Origin: Pseudomonas laurentiana
GTDB taxonomy: Bacteria; Pseudomonadota; Gammaproteobacteria; Pseudomonadales; Pseudomonadaceae
DNA length: 64,000 nt
NCBI RefSeq assembly: GCF_014648275.1
Contig: NZ_BMQU01000012.1
Coordinates: 103,088-167,087, forward strand
Direction: 5' to 3'
Part shown: positions 42,859 through 52,811 of the stretch, in pieces
Layout of the letters: each line of letters opens with the position of its first letter
Numbering within the stretch: position 1 is the stretch's first letter
Made by a program: the position numbers and the translations under genes
The notes under the pieces: generated by a model
The model's input: only the letters and a program-made list of their open reading frames with translations
Databases searched by the model: none
Told to the model about the DNA's origin: nothing

Positions 42859-43767
42859 GTGACCACTTCCCGCCTGCGCACCCTGCGCGACCATATTCGT
42901 TGGGCTGTCAGCCGTTTTCACGAGAAGGAGCTGTTTTTCGGACATGGCGCCGACAACGCCTGGGATGAGGCGCGCCTGCTGGTGCTGGGCGCGGTACACC
43001 TGCCATGGGAAGTGGCTGACAGCTATCTTGACTGCCGCCTTGAGGATGAAGAAGTGGCGCACCTGCAGGCGCTGCTCAAGCGTCGCATCGAGGACCGCGT
43101 TCCGACCGCCTACCTCTTGGGTGAGGCCTGGTTCTGCGGCATGTCGTTCATTGTCGACGAGCGTGTACTGATTCCACGCTCGCCCATCGGCGAGTTGATC
43201 GAAAAGCGTTTCGAGCCGTGGCTGGCGGCAGAGCCGCAGCGCATTCTTGACCTGTGCACCGGCTCGGGCTGCATCGGTATCGTCAGTGCCGAAGTGTTCC
43301 CGGAGGCCGAAGTGGTGTTGGCCGACCTGTCCTTCGAGGCATTGGAGGTTGCCAATCAGAACATCGAGCGCCATGGCCTGGAAGAGCGGGTCTTTACGGT
43401 TCAGGGTGATGGTTTCGAGGGGCTGCCTGGGCAGCGTTTCGACCTGATCCTGTCCAACCCGCCGTATGTCGATGCCGAAGACTTCGCGGATATGCCGCAG
43501 GAGTACCACCATGAGCCGGAGCTGGGCCTGGCCTGTGGCGACGACGGTCTGGACCTGGTTCGGCGAATGCTGGCCGAGGCCGCGGATCACCTGACCGAGA
43601 AGGGCTTGTTGATTGTCGAGGTGGGCAATAGCCAGGTGCATCTGGCAGCCCTTTACCCTGAAGTGGATTTCGCCTGGCTGGACTTTGAGCGCGGTGGCCA
43701 TGGCGTGTTCATGCTCACGGCGCAGCAGTGCCGGGAGCATCAGGCATTGTTTGCTTCGCGGGTGTAA
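42859..43767 (+). CDS. prmB: 50S ribosomal protein L3 N5-glutamine methyltransferase
   Basis: A 302-residue class I SAM methyltransferase with GTG start and TAGGAG upstream. It shows [15 protein letters not shown] (SAM-binding), [14 protein letters not shown] and the catalytic NPPY in [14 protein letters not shown], with the helical N-terminal domain of the HemK/PrmB group ([17 protein letters not shown]). PrmB methylates a glutamine of ribosomal protein L3. In Pseudomonas it lies near aroC, as here. Confidence 0.93.
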   Translation: MTTSRLRTLRDHIRWAVSRFHEKELFFGHGADNAWDEARLLVLGAVHLPWEVADSYLDCRLEDEEVAHLQALLKRRIEDRVPTAYLLGEAWFCGMSFIVDERVLIPRSPIGELIEKRFEPWLAAEPQRILDLCTGSGCIGIVSAEVFPEAEVVLADLSFEALEVANQNIERHGLEERVFTVQGDGFEGLPGQRFDLILSNPPYVDAEDFADMPQEYHHEPELGLACGDDGLDLVRRMLAEAADHLTEKGLLIVEVGNSQVHLAALYPEVDFAWLDFERGGHGVFMLTAQQCREHQALFASRV

Positions 43768-43784
43768 GCGCTAGCGCAGTGTCT

Positions 43785-43858
43785 GCATCGCAGGAAAGAC
43801 CAGCTCCTACAGCATTGCGCCTTGCGCGTCTGTTGGGGCAGGCTTGCCTGCGAAGGCC
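43785..43858. repeat. REP pair (REPIN-like) between prmB and a convergent gene
   Basis: TGTTGGGGCAGGCTTGCCTG and CGAA (43831-43854) is a REP core, and GCATCGCAGGAAAGACCAGC to CTCCTACA (43783-43811) is its imperfect inverted partner. The pair lies in the gap between convergent genes, a usual position. Confidence 0.65.
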
Positions 43859-43869
43859 TCTGCTGGTTG

Positions 43870-44667
43870 TCAGCGGTGGGTTGCAATCCAGATCAGCAGC
43901 CCGGCCTGGAACACGGCGAAGGCAACCAGGCAGGTGATGGTAAAGCGCAGGCCACTGTCCTCGCGCTTGTATTTGTTCACACGTTCGTCACGCTCACGCA
44001 GTTGTGCTTCTTTTTCCTGCAGGGTCTGTTCGGCCTGCTGGAGCATGCCCGCAGCCTCGATGATATCGACCTGCTGGACCTTCTCGGTGTTCCAGCCACC
44101 CTTGAGCTCACCGACCTGCACTTCGAGGTAGCGGCCCTTCATGTGCTGGACATCGGCGTACTCGACGTCCAGCCCGACGTTTTTCAGCACATGGTCACGG
44201 CGCTGACGGGTGTCTTCGTTCAGCGCGTCCTTGCTCGGAAGTGCCGCACCTTCGATCCGGTAGTGTGACCACTTGTGTTGTGCCCACTGCACCCCCTGTG
44301 CCAGCAGAAAGCGTCCGAGGCCGCGGTTCAGGGGTTCCATCTGCAGGCCGCTGTCAGGGCCGAAGCTCACATGGTGCGTCTCATGGTCGACGCGGATGTC
44401 CAGGTGATTCTGCTCCTTGCGCACTTTTTGCCCAGGCAGACGAATCTCCATGCGCAGCAGGCTGTGCTCCTTGCTGTGCCGTTCGGCATAGCCGTACTGG
44501 ACGAAGCGCAAGGGCCGCGCACCGGTTGCCCGGTCAGTCGGCAGCGGGGCCAGGCGCAGCATGCGAAAATGCTCCGGCTTCAGGTCGGCCCAGGGCAGCG
44601 GGGCCGGTTCTGGAGCGGCCGTTTCGGCGCTCGCTTCGGGTGCATCCTGGGGTGGGGCATCGGTCAT
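43870..44667 (-). CDS. Unknown protein with C-terminal coiled coil and membrane anchor
   Basis: A 265-residue protein from ATG 44667 with GAGGA upstream. It has an acidic, Ala/Pro-rich N-terminus, a central globular part (LLRMEIRLPGQKVRKEQN, FLLAQGVQWAQHKWSHYRIEG), a coiled coil at about residues 205-240 (QQAEQTLQEKEAQLRERDER) and a final membrane helix (about 243-263) ending WIATHR. It is probably anchored with its bulk in the cytoplasm. I do not recognise the family. Confidence 0.75.
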   Translation of the reverse strand: MTDAPPQDAPEASAETAAPEPAPLPWADLKPEHFRMLRLAPLPTDRATGARPLRFVQYGYAERHSKEHSLLRMEIRLPGQKVRKEQNHLDIRVDHETHHVSFGPDSGLQMEPLNRGLGRFLLAQGVQWAQHKWSHYRIEGAALPSKDALNEDTRQRRDHVLKNVGLDVEYADVQHMKGRYLEVQVGELKGGWNTEKVQQVDIIEAAGMLQQAEQTLQEKEAQLRERDERVNKYKREDSGLRFTITCLVAFAVFQAGLLIWIATHR

Positions 44668-44773
44668 CACGGCAATCCTCTTGTGCGCAGCAGGCTGGCC
44701 GTAATTTTGACGCCAGCACCGGCTTATCGGCAGGGTTGGCCGGGACTGGAGCGCATTTTTCCGGAACTTCCGC

Positions 44774-45733
44774 TCAGGCCGCCGGCAATCGACGAATAAA
44801 CTCGACGATTCTCTCGCCAAGCTCACTGGCCAGCGGTAACGCCGGGTTGATGTAGCTTTGCTGCTGTTGGTGCATGTCGGCCGGTGCTATCCGCAGCATA
44901 TGGTTCATGCCCTCGATCAGTGCCAGTTCGGCATCGGGTTTTGCGGCCTTCAGGCGCAGGGCATTGTCGACGCTGACCTGGGCGTCATGGTTGCCCTGCA
45001 CGATCAGGGCCGGGACGCTCAGGCGGGCAAAGGCCGCTGCCGGGTCTTGCCGGAACAGTGAAATCAAATAGGGTTGAACGCTGGGGCGCAGTACATCCTG
45101 CAAGGGCAGGGGAACGTCGTTCGAGGTGCTGCCAGCCTTGAGCTGGTCGATGATTGTCAGCGCCCGCGCTTGATAACGACCCGGTACGCGTTCAGCAATC
45201 TGTTCACGCAGCACCTCATCCACTGGGCGACCGCTGCCGGCTACGGCAATCACGGCGCTGGCGCCTGCCGGCTCCGCCGCCAGGCTGGCGATCAATGCAC
45301 CTTCGCTGTGGCCCAGCAGCACCAGCGGGCCGAAGCGCGGGTCGGCGTTGAGTGCGCGCCCCCAGGCCACGGCATCGGCGACATAGCGCTCGACGCTCAG
45401 GTTGCGCTCGTCGGGTGTTGCTTCCAGGCTGGCCGCAACGCCGCGCTTGTCATAACGCACGCTGGCAATATTGTTGCGGGCGAGCAGCAGCGCCAGGCGT
45501 TTGAGGTTGTCGGTGTGGGCCCCATTGGGGTTGTTGCCGTCGCGGTCAGTCGGGCCTGAGCCTGCAATGATCAGCACCACGGGCGGCGGTCGCTCGCTGC
45601 GTGGCAGCAGCAGGCTGCCGCGCAGGATGCCAGCGCCGGTGTCGAGGTCCAGGGGGTGTTGCAGAACAGTCGGGGCCGCCGCTTGGGCGAAGCTGCTGAG
45701 GAACAGAAGAAGCAGGGTGAGGGCGCGTAGCAT
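44774..45733 (-). CDS. Exported alpha/beta hydrolase
   Basis: A 319-residue protein from ATG 45733. It has a signal peptide (LRALTLLLLFLSSFAQAAA), then the hydrolase core: VVLIIAGSGPTDRDGNNP (oxyanion region), YDKRGVAAS, LGHSEGALIASL with the nucleophile Ser, IVQGNHDAQV (Asp) and GMNHMLR (His). This is the group of serine aminopeptidase-S33-like hydrolases; the substrate is unknown. The longer frame to 45808 would bury the signal peptide and is not used. Divergent from aroC. Confidence 0.87.
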   Translation of the reverse strand: MLRALTLLLLFLSSFAQAAAPTVLQHPLDLDTGAGILRGSLLLPRSERPPPVVLIIAGSGPTDRDGNNPNGAHTDNLKRLALLLARNNIASVRYDKRGVAASLEATPDERNLSVERYVADAVAWGRALNADPRFGPLVLLGHSEGALIASLAAEPAGASAVIAVAGSGRPVDEVLREQIAERVPGRYQARALTIIDQLKAGSTSNDVPLPLQDVLRPSVQPYLISLFRQDPAAAFARLSVPALIVQGNHDAQVSVDNALRLKAAKPDAELALIEGMNHMLRIAPADMHQQQQSYINPALPLASELGERIVEFIRRLPAA

Positions 45734-45869
45734 TACAAGACCGCTGCTGGAAAGATGAAGGTTGGACACACGCTGGCCTAGAAGGTTCGCCAACAGGGAT
45801 GAACTCACCGGTTAGCCTGCGTATACTGGCGGCCTTGTTCAAATCAGGCTGATTCGCGGAGCGTCCTGC

Positions 45870-46961
45870 ATGTCCGGCAATACCTATGGCAAGCTGTTCA
45901 CTGTCACCACCGCTGGCGAAAGCCATGGTCCGGCGTTGGTCGCTATTGTCGACGGCTGCCCGCCGGGCCTGGAGCTTTCGCTGGCCGACCTGCAACACGA
46001 CCTGGATCGGCGCAAGCCTGGCACCAGCCGCCACACCACGCAACGCCAGGAAGACGATGAAGTCGAAATCCTCTCTGGCGTTTTCGAGGGCCGTACCACT
46101 GGCTGCGCGATTGGCCTGCTGATCCGCAATACCGACCAGAAGTCCAAGGACTATTCGGCGATCAAGGATCTGTTCCGCCCGGCGCATGCCGATTACACCT
46201 ACCATCACAAGTACGGTGTACGTGACTACCGTGGCGGGGGCCGCAGCTCGGCGCGCGAAACTGCGATGCGTGTGGCCGCCGGTGCCATTGCCAAGAAATA
46301 CCTGGCCAGCCAGGGCATCACCATTCGCGGCTACATGAGCCAGTTGGGGCCGATTGAAATCCCCTTCAAGACCTGGGAGTCGGTGGAGCAGAACGCGTTC
46401 TTCAGCCCAGACCCGGACAAAGTGCCAGAGCTGGAAGCCTACATGGACCAGTTGCGCCGCGACCAGGATTCGGTCGGGGCGAAAATCACCGTTGTCGCCG
46501 AAGGCGTCATGCCAGGCTTGGGTGAGCCGATCTTTGACCGTCTGGATGCCGAACTGGCCCATGCCCTGATGAGCATCAACGCGGTCAAGGGTGTGGAGAT
46601 TGGTGCCGGTTTTGCCAGTGTGGCCCAACGGGGTACCGAGCACCGCGACGAACTCACGCCGGAAGGTTTCCTCAGCAACAACGCCGGCGGCATTCTGGGC
46701 GGGATTTCCTCGGGGCAGCCGATCATTGCGCACCTGGCGCTCAAGCCAACATCGAGCATCACCACCCCTGGCCGTTCGATTGATATTGACGGCAACCCGG
46801 TCGAGCTGATCACCAAAGGCCGTCACGATCCATGCGTGGGCATCCGTGCCACACCGATTGCCGAGGCGATGATGGCCATCGTGCTGATGGACCACCTGCT
46901 GCGTCACCGTGGGCAGAATGCCGAAGTACGGGTCAGCACGCCGGTACTGGGCCAGCTGTAA
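45870..46961 (+). CDS. aroC: Chorismate synthase
   Basis: A 363-residue protein, full length, starting [22 protein letters not shown]. It has [18 protein letters not shown], the FMN/substrate-binding [12 protein letters not shown], and [13 protein letters not shown]. It converts EPSP to chorismate with reduced FMN. The following MFS gene starts 38 bases downstream on the same strand. Confidence 0.96.
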   Translation: MSGNTYGKLFTVTTAGESHGPALVAIVDGCPPGLELSLADLQHDLDRRKPGTSRHTTQRQEDDEVEILSGVFEGRTTGCAIGLLIRNTDQKSKDYSAIKDLFRPAHADYTYHHKYGVRDYRGGGRSSARETAMRVAAGAIAKKYLASQGITIRGYMSQLGPIEIPFKTWESVEQNAFFSPDPDKVPELEAYMDQLRRDQDSVGAKITVVAEGVMPGLGEPIFDRLDAELAHALMSINAVKGVEIGAGFASVAQRGTEHRDELTPEGFLSNNAGGILGGISSGQPIIAHLALKPTSSITTPGRSIDIDGNPVELITKGRHDPCVGIRATPIAEAMMAIVLMDHLLRHRGQNAEVRVSTPVLGQL

Positions 46962-46999
46962 TGCCCCGAGCGTTCGATCGCGCCATGGCCGCCTGAGCC

Positions 47000-48148
47000 G
47001 TGGCGCCGATTCCCTACTGGCGACTGTCCAGCTTCTACCTGTTCTATTTCGCCTTGCTCGGTTCGACAGCGCCATTCCTGGCGCTGTACTTCGATCACCT
47101 GGGTTTTTCCAGTGCGCGTATCGGTGAACTGGTGGCTATTCCCATGCTGATGCGTTGCGTCGCCCCGAATTTATGGGGGTGGCTGGGGGATCGTACCGGC
47201 CAGCGCCTGCTGATTGTGCGGCTCGGTGCATTGTCGACACTGGCGAGTTTCTCGCTGATCTTCATCGATAAGAGTTATGCCTGGCTGGCGCTGGTGATGG
47301 CCTTGCATGCGTTCTTCTGGCATGCAGTGCTGCCGCAGTTCGAGGTCATCACCCTGGCGCATCTGCAGGGGCAGACGGCGCGTTACAGCCAAGTCCGCCT
47401 ATGGGGGTCGATTGGCTTTATCCTGACCGTTGCGGGCCTTGGCCGGTTATTTGAGTCGTTGAGCCTGGACATTTACCCGGTTGCACTGGCTGTGATCATG
47501 GCCGGCATCGTCCTGGCCAGCCTGTGGGTGCCCAATGCCCATCCTCCCGGGCAGCATCTCCATGACGCTGGCGATGGGTTTATCAAACAATTGGTTCGCC
47601 CTGGCGTGCTGGCCTTTTATGCCTGTGTGGCCCTGATGCAATTGAGCCATGGCCCGTACTACACCTTCCTGACCTTGCACCTTGAGCGCTTGGGGTACAG
47701 CCGTGGCACCATTGGTCTGCTCTGGTCGTTGGGCGTGGTGGCCGAGGTACTGATGTTTCTGGCCATGAGCTGGATCATGGCGCGGGTGTCGTTGCGCCGG
47801 GTGTTGTTGGCCAGTTTCCTGTTGGCCGCGTTACGCTGGATGCTGCTGGGCGAGTACGCCGAGCACCTGGCCGTGTTGCTGGTTGCGCAGTTGATGCATG
47901 CGGCCACCTTCGGCAGTTTTCATGCCGCGGCCATTGCCTTTGTCCAGCGCAGCTTTGGGGCACGCCAGCAAGGGCAGGGGCAGGCGTTGTATGCCGCATT
48001 GGCTGGCACCGGTGGTGCACTGGGCGCCTTGTATTCAGGCTACAGCTGGAATGCGTTGGGCCCCACTACAACCTTTAGTATTGCCAGCGTCGCTGCCCTG
48101 GCTGCAGCCGTTATCATTGCGACTCGAATGAAAGAGGACAGGGCATGA
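47000..48148 (+). CDS. MFS transporter, HcaT/phenylpropionate-permease-like
   Basis: A 382-residue protein with twelve hydrophobic segments and GTG start. WRLSSFYLFYFALLGSTAPFL, WGWLGDRTGQRLLIV (the MFS loop motif) and the second half VRLWGSIGFI fit the MFS_1-like/HcaT group. The substrate is not known. Its end overlaps mtnB by ATGA, so it is co-translated with methionine-salvage genes, which suggests transport of a related thio-compound or simple operon sharing. Confidence 0.85.
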   Translation: MAPIPYWRLSSFYLFYFALLGSTAPFLALYFDHLGFSSARIGELVAIPMLMRCVAPNLWGWLGDRTGQRLLIVRLGALSTLASFSLIFIDKSYAWLALVMALHAFFWHAVLPQFEVITLAHLQGQTARYSQVRLWGSIGFILTVAGLGRLFESLSLDIYPVALAVIMAGIVLASLWVPNAHPPGQHLHDAGDGFIKQLVRPGVLAFYACVALMQLSHGPYYTFLTLHLERLGYSRGTIGLLWSLGVVAEVLMFLAMSWIMARVSLRRVLLASFLLAALRWMLLGEYAEHLAVLLVAQLMHAATFGSFHAAAIAFVQRSFGARQQGQGQALYAALAGTGGALGALYSGYSWNALGPTTTFSIASVAALAAAVIIATRMKEDRA

Positions 48149-48765
48149 GCCTTACCCGTGAACAATTGGCCTTGGAAATCATCGAAGCAGGGCGCTTCCT
48201 CTACGGCCGTGGCTGGTCGCCGGCCACCAGCAGCAACTATTCCACCCGCCTGGCGGCGGATCAGGCACTGTTGACTGTTTCTGGCAAGCACAAGGGGCAG
48301 CTGGGCGTGGACGATGTCCTGGCCACCGACCTTGCAGGCAATAGCCTGGAGCCGGGCAAGAAGCCTTCGGCGGAGACCTTGCTGCATACCCAGTTGTACG
48401 CCTGGCGGGCAGATATCGGGGCAGTCCTGCATACCCACTCGGTCAATGCCACGGTGTTGTCACGCGTGACTGCTGGGGACTACCTGGTGTTCGAGGACTA
48501 TGAACTGCAGAAGGCCTTCAGTGGTATCTCGACCCATGAGTCGACAGTGCAGGTGCCAATCTTCGAGAACGATCAGGACATTGCCCGCCTGGCGGCCAAG
48601 GTTCAGCCTTGGCTCGAGGCGCACCCCGACTGTGTCGGTTACCTGATCCGTGGCCATGGCCTGTATACCTGGGGCCCGCGCATGAGTGATGCGTTGCGCC
48701 AGGTCGAAGCTTTCGAGTTTCTCTTCGAGTGTGAATTGAAAGTGCGATCGGTTACCGGTCGTTGA
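48145..48765 (+). CDS. mtnB: Methylthioribulose-1-phosphate dehydratase
   Basis: A 206-residue class II aldolase-fold protein: GRGWSPATSSNYSTRL, LHTHSVNATVLSR (zinc His pair) and IRGHGLYTWG (third His). It removes water from methylthioribulose-1-phosphate in the methionine salvage pathway. ATGA overlap with the MFS gene; mtnD follows after a short gap. Length is typical. Confidence 0.92.
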   Translation: MSLTREQLALEIIEAGRFLYGRGWSPATSSNYSTRLAADQALLTVSGKHKGQLGVDDVLATDLAGNSLEPGKKPSAETLLHTQLYAWRADIGAVLHTHSVNATVLSRVTAGDYLVFEDYELQKAFSGISTHESTVQVPIFENDQDIARLAAKVQPWLEAHPDCVGYLIRGHGLYTWGPRMSDALRQVEAFEFLFECELKVRSVTGR

Positions 48766-48791
48766 GTCGCTACAACTAGGAGTTGCCCCTG

Positions 48792-49337
48792 ATGAGCAGC
48801 CTGACCGTGTACCACCAGTCCACCCCGGACATCCCGAACAAGGTGCTGACCCACGTTGAGGACATCGCCTCGACCCTGGCCGAGCAGGGCGTGCGTTTCG
48901 AGCGTTGGGCCGCCAATGCGCCAATCCAGCCGGGCGCTAGCCAGGAAGAAGTGATTGCAGCCTATCAGGTCCAGATCGACAAACTGATGACCGAGTGTGG
49001 CTACATCACCGTCGATGTGGTGAGCCTGAACAGTGACCACCCGCAGAAGGCCGAACTGCGCGCCAAGTTTCTGGATGAGCACCGCCATGCTGAAGACGAA
49101 GTGCGTTTCTTTGTCGCCGGACGTGGTCTGTTCACCCTGCACATTGGCGAATATGTCTATGCCGTGCTCTGTGAGAAGAACGACCTGATCTCCGTGCCGG
49201 CCGGCACCCCTCACTGGTTTGACATGGGCGAGAACCCGCACTTCGTTGCCATTCGCCTGTTCAACAACCCTGAAGGTTGGGTGGCGCAGTTCACCGGCGA
49301 CAAAATTGCCGATCAATTCCCGCGCATCGACGACTGA
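48792..49337 (+). CDS. mtnD: Acireductone dioxygenase
   Basis: A 181-residue cupin. [14 protein letters not shown] supplies His, His and Glu, and [11 protein letters not shown] the last His of the metal site. Fe-bound enzyme yields the keto acid precursor of methionine, Ni-bound enzyme a side product. ATG 48792 has AGGAG upstream and is preferred over 48783. Confidence 0.93.
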   Translation: MSSLTVYHQSTPDIPNKVLTHVEDIASTLAEQGVRFERWAANAPIQPGASQEEVIAAYQVQIDKLMTECGYITVDVVSLNSDHPQKAELRAKFLDEHRHAEDEVRFFVAGRGLFTLHIGEYVYAVLCEKNDLISVPAGTPHWFDMGENPHFVAIRLFNNPEGWVAQFTGDKIADQFPRIDD

Positions 49338-49348
49338 CCGGAGCCTGC

Positions 49349-50032
49349 ATGACTATCAAAGCCATCCTCACCGACATTGAAGGCACTACCAGCGCGGTGA
49401 GCTTTGTCTTCGACGTGCTGTTTCCGTTCGCGGCCAAGCACCTGCCGGATTTTGTCCGTACCCATGCCGCCGAAACGGCTGTGGCAGCCCAGCTTCAGGC
49501 CGTGCGCACAGACAGTAATGAGCCTGCCGCTGACGTTGAACGGGTGATTGAAATCTTGCTGCAGTGGATTGCCGAGGACCGCAAGGCCACGCCACTCAAG
49601 GCGTTGCAAGGGATGGTCTGGGCCGAGGGCTATCAGGCGGGGCTGCTCAAGGGCCATGTCTACCCGGATGCGGTTGAAGCGCTCAAGCGCTGGCATCAGG
49701 ACGGCTATGCCCTGTATGTGTACTCCTCGGGGTCCATTCAGGCGCAGAAGCTGATTTTCGGCTGCTCCGAAGCTGGCGACCTGACACCGTTGTTCAGTGG
49801 GTATTTCGACACGACGTCCGGTGGTAAACGCGAGGCGCAGTCTTACCACACCATCGCCCAGGCGATTGGTTTGCCTGCAGAGCAGATCCTGTTTCTCTCG
49901 GACATCGTTGAGGAACTGGATGCCGCGCAGCAGGCGGGCATGGCGACCTGCGGACTGGTGCGCCAGGGTGGGGTGCTGGCGGGCCACAGCAATGTGGTGA
50001 GCTTTGCCTTGATCGATGTAAGCCAGTTCTGA
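49349..50032 (+). CDS. mtnC: Enolase-phosphatase E1
   Basis: A 227-residue HAD-family protein: [21 protein letters not shown] (first Asp box), [13 protein letters not shown] (Ser) and [17 protein letters not shown] (acidic box). It converts diketo-methylthiopentyl phosphate to acireductone, the substrate of MtnD. ATG 49349 has CGGAG in front; the 24-codon extension upstream overlaps mtnD. It is the last gene of the mtn operon. Confidence 0.93.
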   Translation: MTIKAILTDIEGTTSAVSFVFDVLFPFAAKHLPDFVRTHAAETAVAAQLQAVRTDSNEPAADVERVIEILLQWIAEDRKATPLKALQGMVWAEGYQAGLLKGHVYPDAVEALKRWHQDGYALYVYSSGSIQAQKLIFGCSEAGDLTPLFSGYFDTTSGGKREAQSYHTIAQAIGLPAEQILFLSDIVEELDAAQQAGMATCGLVRQGGVLAGHSNVVSFALIDVSQF

Positions 50033-50055
50033 CGCCGCGAGCACCCCACCGACGC

Positions 50056-50111
50056 TATCGCAGGCAAGCCTCCCACAAAAAGACCTGTAGGAGTCGGGCT
50101 TGCCCGCGATA
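50056..50111. repeat. REP pair (REPIN-like) downstream of mtnC
   Basis: TATCGCAGGCAAGCCTCCCACA (50056-50077, split at GCC|TCC relative to consensus) and TGTAGGAGTCGGGCTTGCCC with GCGATA (50087-50111) face each other across nine bases. Confidence 0.72.
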
Positions 50112-50242
50112 CAAACGCCGCGAACTCACGGGCAGCACTGCGTACCAATAGATTTCTTCTGTTGCATCAATGCGTTATTCCGCGTTGACCACCAGCCCGT
50201 GCTGGCCAAGACTTGGGCTTTTCCGGCAGCCAGGAGCGCCCC

Positions 50243-50764
50243 ATGTCCGATCAACCCACCTCCGAACCGCTCAACGACGACGCCATTGCCTTTGCCGAGC
50301 AGGTGTTCGATTGCGCCCGTCAAGGTGATGCCGTCGTACTTGAGCGCTTGTTGAAGCAGGGGCTGCCGGCCAATCTGTGTAATCACAAGGGCGATAGCCT
50401 GTTGATGCTCGCCAGTTACCATGGTCATGTCGAGGCTGTACGCGTGTTGTTGCAACAGGGTGCCGATCCGCAAATGGCCAACAACAATGGTCAACTGCCG
50501 ATTGCCGGTGCGGCGTTCAAGGGTGACCTGGCCATGGTGCAGTTGCTGGCAGAGCAGGGGGCTGGCATCGAGGCAGCGTCGGCTGATGATCGTACGGCCT
50601 TGATGATGGCGGCGATGTTCAACCGAACGGCCATCGTGGATTACCTGTTGGCACAGGGGGCTGACCCCAACCGTGCCGATGCCAAGGGCATGACCGCTTT
50701 AGGGGCTGCCCAGGCCATGGGCGCACAGGACACCATGAAGCAGTTGCAAGCGCTGGCCGGCTAA
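50243..50764 (+). CDS. Ankyrin-repeat protein
   Basis: A 173-residue protein with four ankyrin repeats: GDSLLMLASYHGHVEAVRVLLQQGADP, then NGQLPIAGAAFKGDLAMVQLL, DRTALMMAAMFNRTAIVDYLL and GMTALGAAQ. No signal peptide is visible, so it is probably a cytoplasmic protein-binding module. ATG 50243 follows AGGAG. Partner unknown. Confidence 0.9.
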   Translation: MSDQPTSEPLNDDAIAFAEQVFDCARQGDAVVLERLLKQGLPANLCNHKGDSLLMLASYHGHVEAVRVLLQQGADPQMANNNGQLPIAGAAFKGDLAMVQLLAEQGAGIEAASADDRTALMMAAMFNRTAIVDYLLAQGADPNRADAKGMTALGAAQAMGAQDTMKQLQALAG

Positions 50765-50821
50765 CCCTTGGCGAGCGTTTGCGGCTATCCTTGGCGCCTT
50801 TTATCGTCGTAGGGCCCCCTC

Positions 50822-51352
50822 ATGAAAAACCAACTGGTCGAACTCATTGGCAAAATCAGCTCTGGCTGCCTGCGTGAGGATGACATTGAGCGGATCGCTG
50901 ACGAAGCCGCCCAGGCCTACGCCGACCCCGCAGGGTTTCTGGCCGCCAACCCGGACATCAACTACGACGACACTTTCCCTATTTCCCTGGGTGAATGGGT
51001 CGTTGTAGGCAGCCTGCCGGACACCGTGCTGTTCCAGGCCGACAGCTACCAGGACCTGTTCGCCCAGATCGTTGCCTCCTTCGGCCCAGATGTGACGTTC
51101 AACATCAAGCCCAAGCAATTGGCCAAGACTGAAGCCTTGACCGCACTCAACCGCATCCAGATTCAGATGAGCAGCATGAACAAGGAGGCGGGCGGCTATG
51201 TGTTGCTCGACTTCAGCCAACCGCTTGATGATGAATTGCAGGTGGTGCTGGTCTACGGTAATGACTTGGAGCGTGTGCTTGAGTTGGCGGACGAAATCGG
51301 GATCGCCGCCGCACCGTCGCTTGAAGCACTGCGGTTGGCCTTGCACGTTTAA
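50822..51352 (+). CDS. Unknown cytoplasmic protein
   Basis: A 176-residue acidic protein with no signal peptide or membrane segment. It contains LREDDIERIADEAAQAY, FPISLGEWVVVGSLPDTVLF, FGPDVTFNIKPKQLAK and LLDFSQPLDDELQVVLVYGND. I do not recognise a family. It starts 57 bases after the ankyrin gene on the same strand and may share its transcript. Confidence 0.75.
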   Translation: MKNQLVELIGKISSGCLREDDIERIADEAAQAYADPAGFLAANPDINYDDTFPISLGEWVVVGSLPDTVLFQADSYQDLFAQIVASFGPDVTFNIKPKQLAKTEALTALNRIQIQMSSMNKEAGGYVLLDFSQPLDDELQVVLVYGNDLERVLELADEIGIAAAPSLEALRLALHV

Positions 51353-51424
51353 ACGAGCATGGTCGTGCCCAGATGTTGAGCGCTGGCTATGCTCAGTGGC
51401 ACACCAGCCCTCAGGAGCAGCACC

Positions 51425-51616
51425 ATGGGTTCGACGTTTAATGGCTTTGTTGGCCTGATCATTCTGGCCCTGGACATCTGGGCAATCATCAATGTGATCA
51501 AAAGCAGCGTAGGAACCGGGCCCAAGGTGCTCTGGGTGCTATTGATTCTGCTGTTGCCGGTGCTGGGCCTGATCATTTGGGCGATTGCCGGCCCCCGAGG
51601 CAGCGTCCGTCTATAG
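51425..51616 (+). CDS. PLDc_N-domain small membrane protein
   Basis: A 63-residue protein with two membrane helices: [19 protein letters not shown] and [22 protein letters not shown], ending in GPRGSVRL. The W-LL-LP-LG-I-W pattern is that of the PLDc_N (phospholipase D N-terminal-like) family, found as stand-alone small proteins. CAGGAG lies upstream of ATG 51425. Function unknown. Confidence 0.85.
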   Translation: MGSTFNGFVGLIILALDIWAIINVIKSSVGTGPKVLWVLLILLLPVLGLIIWAIAGPRGSVRL

Positions 51617-51743
51617 GCTCCCGTGTTGCCAGTTGCGCCTCGACGAATATTCGACCTGTCATGTTCGACAACGTACACTGCGCCCTTTTCTATGGCGGGC
51701 GCGTTTGCGCCCGTTGCCAGCCGCTTTTATTGGAGGTCCCGCA

Positions 51744-52604
51744 ATGAGCGACTACCTGGAAACGTTGTACGAAGGCTACGGCCAGCGCTTTCGCATGGAC
51801 AAGCTGCTGCACGAGGTTCGTACCGAGCACCAGCATCTGGTGATTTTCGAGAACCCGCGCATGGGCCGTGTAATGGCGTTGGACGGTGTAATTCAAACCA
51901 CCGAGGCCGATGAGTTCATCTACCACGAGATGCTCACCCACGTCCCGATCCTGGCCCATGGCACTGCCCGGCGCGTACTGATCATCGGCGGTGGTGACGG
52001 TGGCATGTTGCGTGAAGTGACCAAGCACCGTGGCGTCGAGCACATCACCATGGTCGAGATCGACGGTACCGTTGTCGACATGTGCAAGGAATTCCTGCCG
52101 GAGCACTCCAAGGGTGCCTACGACGACCCGCGCCTGAACCTGGTCATCGATGATGGCATGCGTTTCGTCGCAACCACCGAAGAGAAGTTCGACGTCATTA
52201 TCTCCGACTCCACTGACCCGATCGGTCCGGGAGAGGTGCTGTTCTCCGAGAACTTCTACCAGGCGTGCCATCGTTGCTTGAACGATGGCGGTATTCTGGT
52301 CACTCAGAACGGCACGCCGTTCATGCAGTTGTCCGAAGTTCAAACCACTGCAAGCCGCATGCGCAGCCTGTTCGCCGACTGGCACTTCTACCAGGCCGCG
52401 GTACCGACCTATATTGGCGGTGCAATGACCTTCGCCTGGGGTGCGACCAATACCAGCTACCGCAAGCTGCCTCTGGAGACCCTGCGTCAGCGTTTCGCCG
52501 GTAGTGGAATCGTTACGCGTTATTACAACCCGGAGATTCACATCGGTGCGTTTGCCTTGCCACAGTACGTGCTGCAGGCCGTGAACAAGCCCAGCAACGA
52601 TTGA
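51744..52604 (+). CDS. speE: Polyamine aminopropyltransferase (spermidine synthase)
   Basis: A 286-residue protein: [49 protein letters not shown] (decarboxylated-SAM site), [10 protein letters not shown] and [16 protein letters not shown] (catalytic Asp). It makes spermidine from putrescine. GGAGG precedes ATG 51744; the longer frame from 51585 is not used. Complete by length. Confidence 0.94.
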   Translation: MSDYLETLYEGYGQRFRMDKLLHEVRTEHQHLVIFENPRMGRVMALDGVIQTTEADEFIYHEMLTHVPILAHGTARRVLIIGGGDGGMLREVTKHRGVEHITMVEIDGTVVDMCKEFLPEHSKGAYDDPRLNLVIDDGMRFVATTEEKFDVIISDSTDPIGPGEVLFSENFYQACHRCLNDGGILVTQNGTPFMQLSEVQTTASRMRSLFADWHFYQAAVPTYIGGAMTFAWGATNTSYRKLPLETLRQRFAGSGIVTRYYNPEIHIGAFALPQYVLQAVNKPSND

Positions 52605-52610
52605 TGCCGC

Positions 52611-52636
52611 ACTACGGCGCCTTAGGGCGCCGTAGT
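52611..52636 (+). terminator. Strong hairpin after speE, possible terminator
   Basis: An 11-bp perfect stem ACTACGGCGCC/GGCGCCGTAGT with loop TTAG, seven bases after the speE stop. The following bases (CGATTTC) contain only a short T-run, so termination is likely but not certain. Confidence 0.6.
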
Positions 52637-52811
52637 CGATTTCATGAAGTGTGGCAAGTTTCTGAACAGAATTTTCACATTCGATTGCTGACAATTCGTG
52701 CGCTCAAATGCCTGTTCGACGAATGGCTCTCCAGTGCCCGGCTGTTTAGGGCAGGCTTGTTATTTCGCTCTTCGTTTCTTTCAAATCTGAATCTTTGGGA
52801 TCTTCCTATTC

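Noticed and set aside
42787-43740. Long antisense frame over prmB
   Set aside because: It is the complement of a well-supported methyltransferase, shows no motifs, and spans the prmB start region.
45546-47075. A 509-codon antisense open frame across aroC
   Set aside because: aroC on the plus strand is unmistakable. The opposite frame is a codon-bias shadow.
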